Assembly: GCF_001579805.1 (NCBI RefSeq)
Contig: NZ_CP014546.1
Location: forward strand, 5,022,001-5,086,000
DNA length: 64,000 nucleotides
Direction: 5' to 3'
DNA from: Pseudomonas azotoformans
Lineage (GTDB): Bacteria; Pseudomonadota; Gammaproteobacteria; Pseudomonadales; Pseudomonadaceae
Part shown: positions 62,245-64,000 of the stretch, in pieces
How the letters are laid out: every line of letters starts with the position of its first letter
Position numbering within the stretch: the first letter of the stretch is position 1
The notes under the pieces: model-generated
The model's database searches: none
Seen by the model: the letters and a program-made list of their open reading frames with translations, nothing else
Told to the model about the DNA's origin: nothing
Translations under genes and position numbers: made by a program

Positions 62245-63152
62245 CGGCGCAAGCCGGTGCCGGGAGCGGCGCAGAGTTCGACCAGCCAGTCCACAAACAC
62301 GCGTACGCGCTGGGACAGTTGGCGGTGCGGAGGATACAGCGCCGTCAAGGCCATGGACGGCACGCCAAACCGGGGCAGCACTTCCACCAGCGTGCCTTGG
62401 GCCAGTCGCTGCCTGGCGTGATAGTACGGCGCCTGGATCAACCCATAGCCCGCTTCGCAAGCGCAGAAGTAGCCGTCGGCGCTGTTGACCGCGACCACCT
62501 TTGGCAGGTTGAGCGTACGCAACTGGGAGGCGAGTAGAAACTCCAAGCCAAACCGTTTGCCGCTGGCGGCCGAGACGTATTCGACCATCTGATGGTGGGC
62601 CAAGTCGTCGAGCGTTTCGGGCACCCCCATACGCTCAAGGTAAGCGGGGCTGGCCAGGGTGATTTGATCCATCATCGCCAGCGGCCGCGCCACCAGCGAA
62701 TCATCCAGCGCGAGGCCACCGCGCAGCACACAATCGACGCCTTCACGGATCAGGTCAACCGGCCGGTCATTCAAGCCGATTTCCAATTCAATCTGCGGAT
62801 ACAGTGCGGTGAACGTGGGCAGTGCGGGTATCACCAGAAAACGGCCGATGCCCGACGGCATATCAATGCTCAACGTGCCGCGTGGGTTCTGCCGACTGGC
62901 GGAAAACACCGCTTCAGTTTCCTCAAGGTCCGACAGCAATTGCACGCAGCGCTGGTAATACGCAGCGCCATCCAATGTAGGGCTGACCTGCCGCGTGGTG
63001 CGTTGCAACAGTTGCACGCCAAGGTGCGCCTCCAACTGCTTGATCAGTACGGTCACCGAGGCGCGGGGCAGTTGCAGGCTGTCGGCGGCCTTGGCAAAGC
63101 CCCGCAGTTCGACGATCCGGGTGAACACGCGCATCGCGTTGAAACGGTCCAA
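62241..63152 (-). CDS. LysR family transcriptional regulator
   Basis: 303 residues. The start is TTG at 63152 (DRFNAMRVFTRIVELRGFAK), with AGGAG seven bases upstream. The N-terminal HTH and effector domain are of the CrgA/DmlR-like subgroup (PRASVTVLIKQLEAHLGVQLLQRTTRQVSPTLDG). It is divergent from the aldo/keto reductase gene, with a 118-base gap, and probably regulates it. Confidence 0.88.
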   Translation of the reverse strand: MDRFNAMRVFTRIVELRGFAKAADSLQLPRASVTVLIKQLEAHLGVQLLQRTTRQVSPTLDGAAYYQRCVQLLSDLEETEAVFSASRQNPRGTLSIDMPSGIGRFLVIPALPTFTALYPQIELEIGLNDRPVDLIREGVDCVLRGGLALDDSLVARPLAMMDQITLASPAYLERMGVPETLDDLAHHQMVEYVSAASGKRFGLEFLLASQLRTLNLPKVVAVNSADGYFCACEAGYGLIQAPYYHARQRLAQGTLVEVLPRFGVPSMALTALYPPHRQLSQRVRVFVDWLVELCAAPGTGLRR

Positions 63153-63270
63153 GCGTCGGCTCCTTGAGCTGATTATTTAGAAATACCGAATAGTGTTAGT
63201 GCTTTTAGCCGGTTTATCCCGATTTTGTCGAGCGTGACAATGCAGGCCTTCCCAACCAGGAGCTCTCCCC

Positions 63271-64000
63271 ATGCACACTCGTCCACTCGGTAACAACGGC
63301 CCACTCGTCTCCGCCATCGGCCTCGGCTGCATGGGCATGAGCGATTTCTACACGCCCGGCAGCGACACCCGGGAAGCCACCGCGACCCTGCACCGCGCGC
63401 TGGAACTTGGTATCAACTTTCTGGATACCGCCGACATCTACGGCCCGCATACCAATGAAGCACTGATCGGCAAAGCCATTGCCGGCAAACGCGACCAGGT
63501 GTTCCTGGCCAGCAAGTTCGGCATCGTGCGCGACCCGGCCAACCCGGCGCTGCGTGGCGTCAACGGGCGTCCCGAGTACATCCGCAAGGCGATTGACGGC
63601 ACGCTGCAACGCCTCGGCGTGGACACCCTGGACCTGTATTACCAGCATCGTATCGACCCGCAGGTTGCCATCGAAGAAACCGTCGGCGCCATGGCCGAGT
63701 TGGTGCAACAGGGCAAGGTGCGTTATCTGGGCTTGAGCGAAGCGTCCGCCGCCACCCTGGAGCGTGCCCACAAGGTGCATCCGATCAGCGCCCTGCAAAG
63801 CGAATATTCGCTGTGGAGCCGTGATCAGGAACACAACGGCTGTCTTGCCGCCTGCCAGCGCCTCGGCATTGCCTTTGTACCTTATAGCCCTCTGGGGCGG
63901 GGCTTCCTGACCGGCGCCCTGCAAAGCCCGGATGACTTCAGTGCAGATGACTATCGCCGCTTCAGCCCGCGGTTCCAGGGGGAGAACTTCGGCAAAAACC
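63271..64000 (+). CDS. Aldo/keto reductase, 3'-truncated by window edge
   Basis: 243 codons visible of a usual ~330. It is an (alpha/beta)8 NADPH-dependent reductase: [20 protein letters not shown] at the N-terminus, the catalytic Asp and Tyr in [16 protein letters not shown], Lys in FLASKFG and His in YYQHRIDP, followed by [13 protein letters not shown]. It belongs to the AKR13-type group common as general aldehyde reductases. GGAG lies upstream of the ATG. A LysR gene is divergent. Confidence 0.93.
   Translation, partial: MHTRPLGNNGPLVSAIGLGCMGMSDFYTPGSDTREATATLHRALELGINFLDTADIYGPHTNEALIGKAIAGKRDQVFLASKFGIVRDPANPALRGVNGRPEYIRKAIDGTLQRLGVDTLDLYYQHRIDPQVAIEETVGAMAELVQQGKVRYLGLSEASAATLERAHKVHPISALQSEYSLWSRDQEHNGCLAACQRLGIAFVPYSPLGRGFLTGALQSPDDFSADDYRRFSPRFQGENFGKN

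Noticed and set aside
1..64000. CRISPR arrays, insertion sequences, integrases, rRNA
   Set aside because: I looked for regularly spaced direct repeats, transposase motifs, tyrosine-recombinase signatures and rRNA segments on both strands and found none.

Overview
The window reads as a chromosomal segment of a fluorescent Pseudomonas (P. fluorescens group). Pointers are the high G+C, a PvdQ-type acylase behind textbook PvdS boxes, a DUF2388-type periplasmic protein, the short-form PstSCAB transporter, a trans-4-hydroxyproline cluster and Pseudomonas-like tRNA-Leu and tRNA-Cys genes. I see no insertion sequence, phage, integrase, rRNA or CRISPR array. The window opens inside mgtA and ends inside an aldo/keto reductase gene.

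Layout. 1-6.9 kb: the 3' part of a Mg2+ P-type ATPase, then small housekeeping or stress genes (SLOG-fold protein, outer-membrane barrel, TerB-like, DinB, GFA, DsbA/FrnE). 7-10 kb: an MFS exporter, a frameshifted SnoaL/NTF2-like gene and a divergent LysR regulator. 10.1-13.7 kb: tRNA-Leu(UAA), small envelope proteins, an isochorismatase-like hydrolase and an overlapping pair, a HAD protein and a Fic-fold protein lacking the catalytic His. 13.7-20.5 kb: a phosphorus block of pstSCAB with a candidate Pho box, a divergent ppk2, and an OlsB-like acyltransferase cotranscribed with an acyl-CoA-dehydrogenase-like gene. 20.6-22.7 kb: a TreS-like GH13 enzyme. 22.8-30.1 kb: a complete route from trans-4-hydroxy-L-proline to 2-oxoglutarate (AraC-type regulator, permease, epimerase, FAD dehydrogenase, deaminase, semialdehyde dehydrogenase). 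30.4-40.1 kb: a MalT/LuxR-type activator followed by a hydantoinase/oxoprolinase-type cluster (HyuA, HyuB, outer-membrane protein, racemase, MFS importer).

40.2-42.2 kb holds the most unusual gene: a bacterial pepsin-family (A1) aspartic peptidase, without a signal peptide, fused to one clear and one degenerate avidin/streptavidin-like barrel. It is followed by an ADP-ribosylglycohydrolase, a GlxA-type regulator, a LysE exporter, very small membrane and lipoprotein genes, a HrpK/NolX-like orphan and a secreted trypsin-like protease. 47.2-52.1 kb: a TetR regulator and an EmrAB-OMF tripartite efflux operon. 52.1-56.7 kb: an acetyltransferase, tRNA-Cys, pvdQ with two PvdS-type iron-starvation boxes, and a Fur-like winged-helix protein. 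56.8-62.2 kb: an SsuABC-like ABC transporter with an acyl-CoA-dehydrogenase/DszC-like enzyme, a frameshifted AhpD-like gene and a divergent AraC regulator. The window closes with a LysR gene and the divergent aldo/keto reductase.

Two genes (8567-9039 and 60675-61236) carry single-base frameshifts that are either real lesions or assembly errors. No stretch longer than 300 bases lacks an annotated gene; the larger gaps (about 200-240 bases) contain only the regulatory elements listed. All functional calls come from reading the translated sequence by eye; no database search was run.
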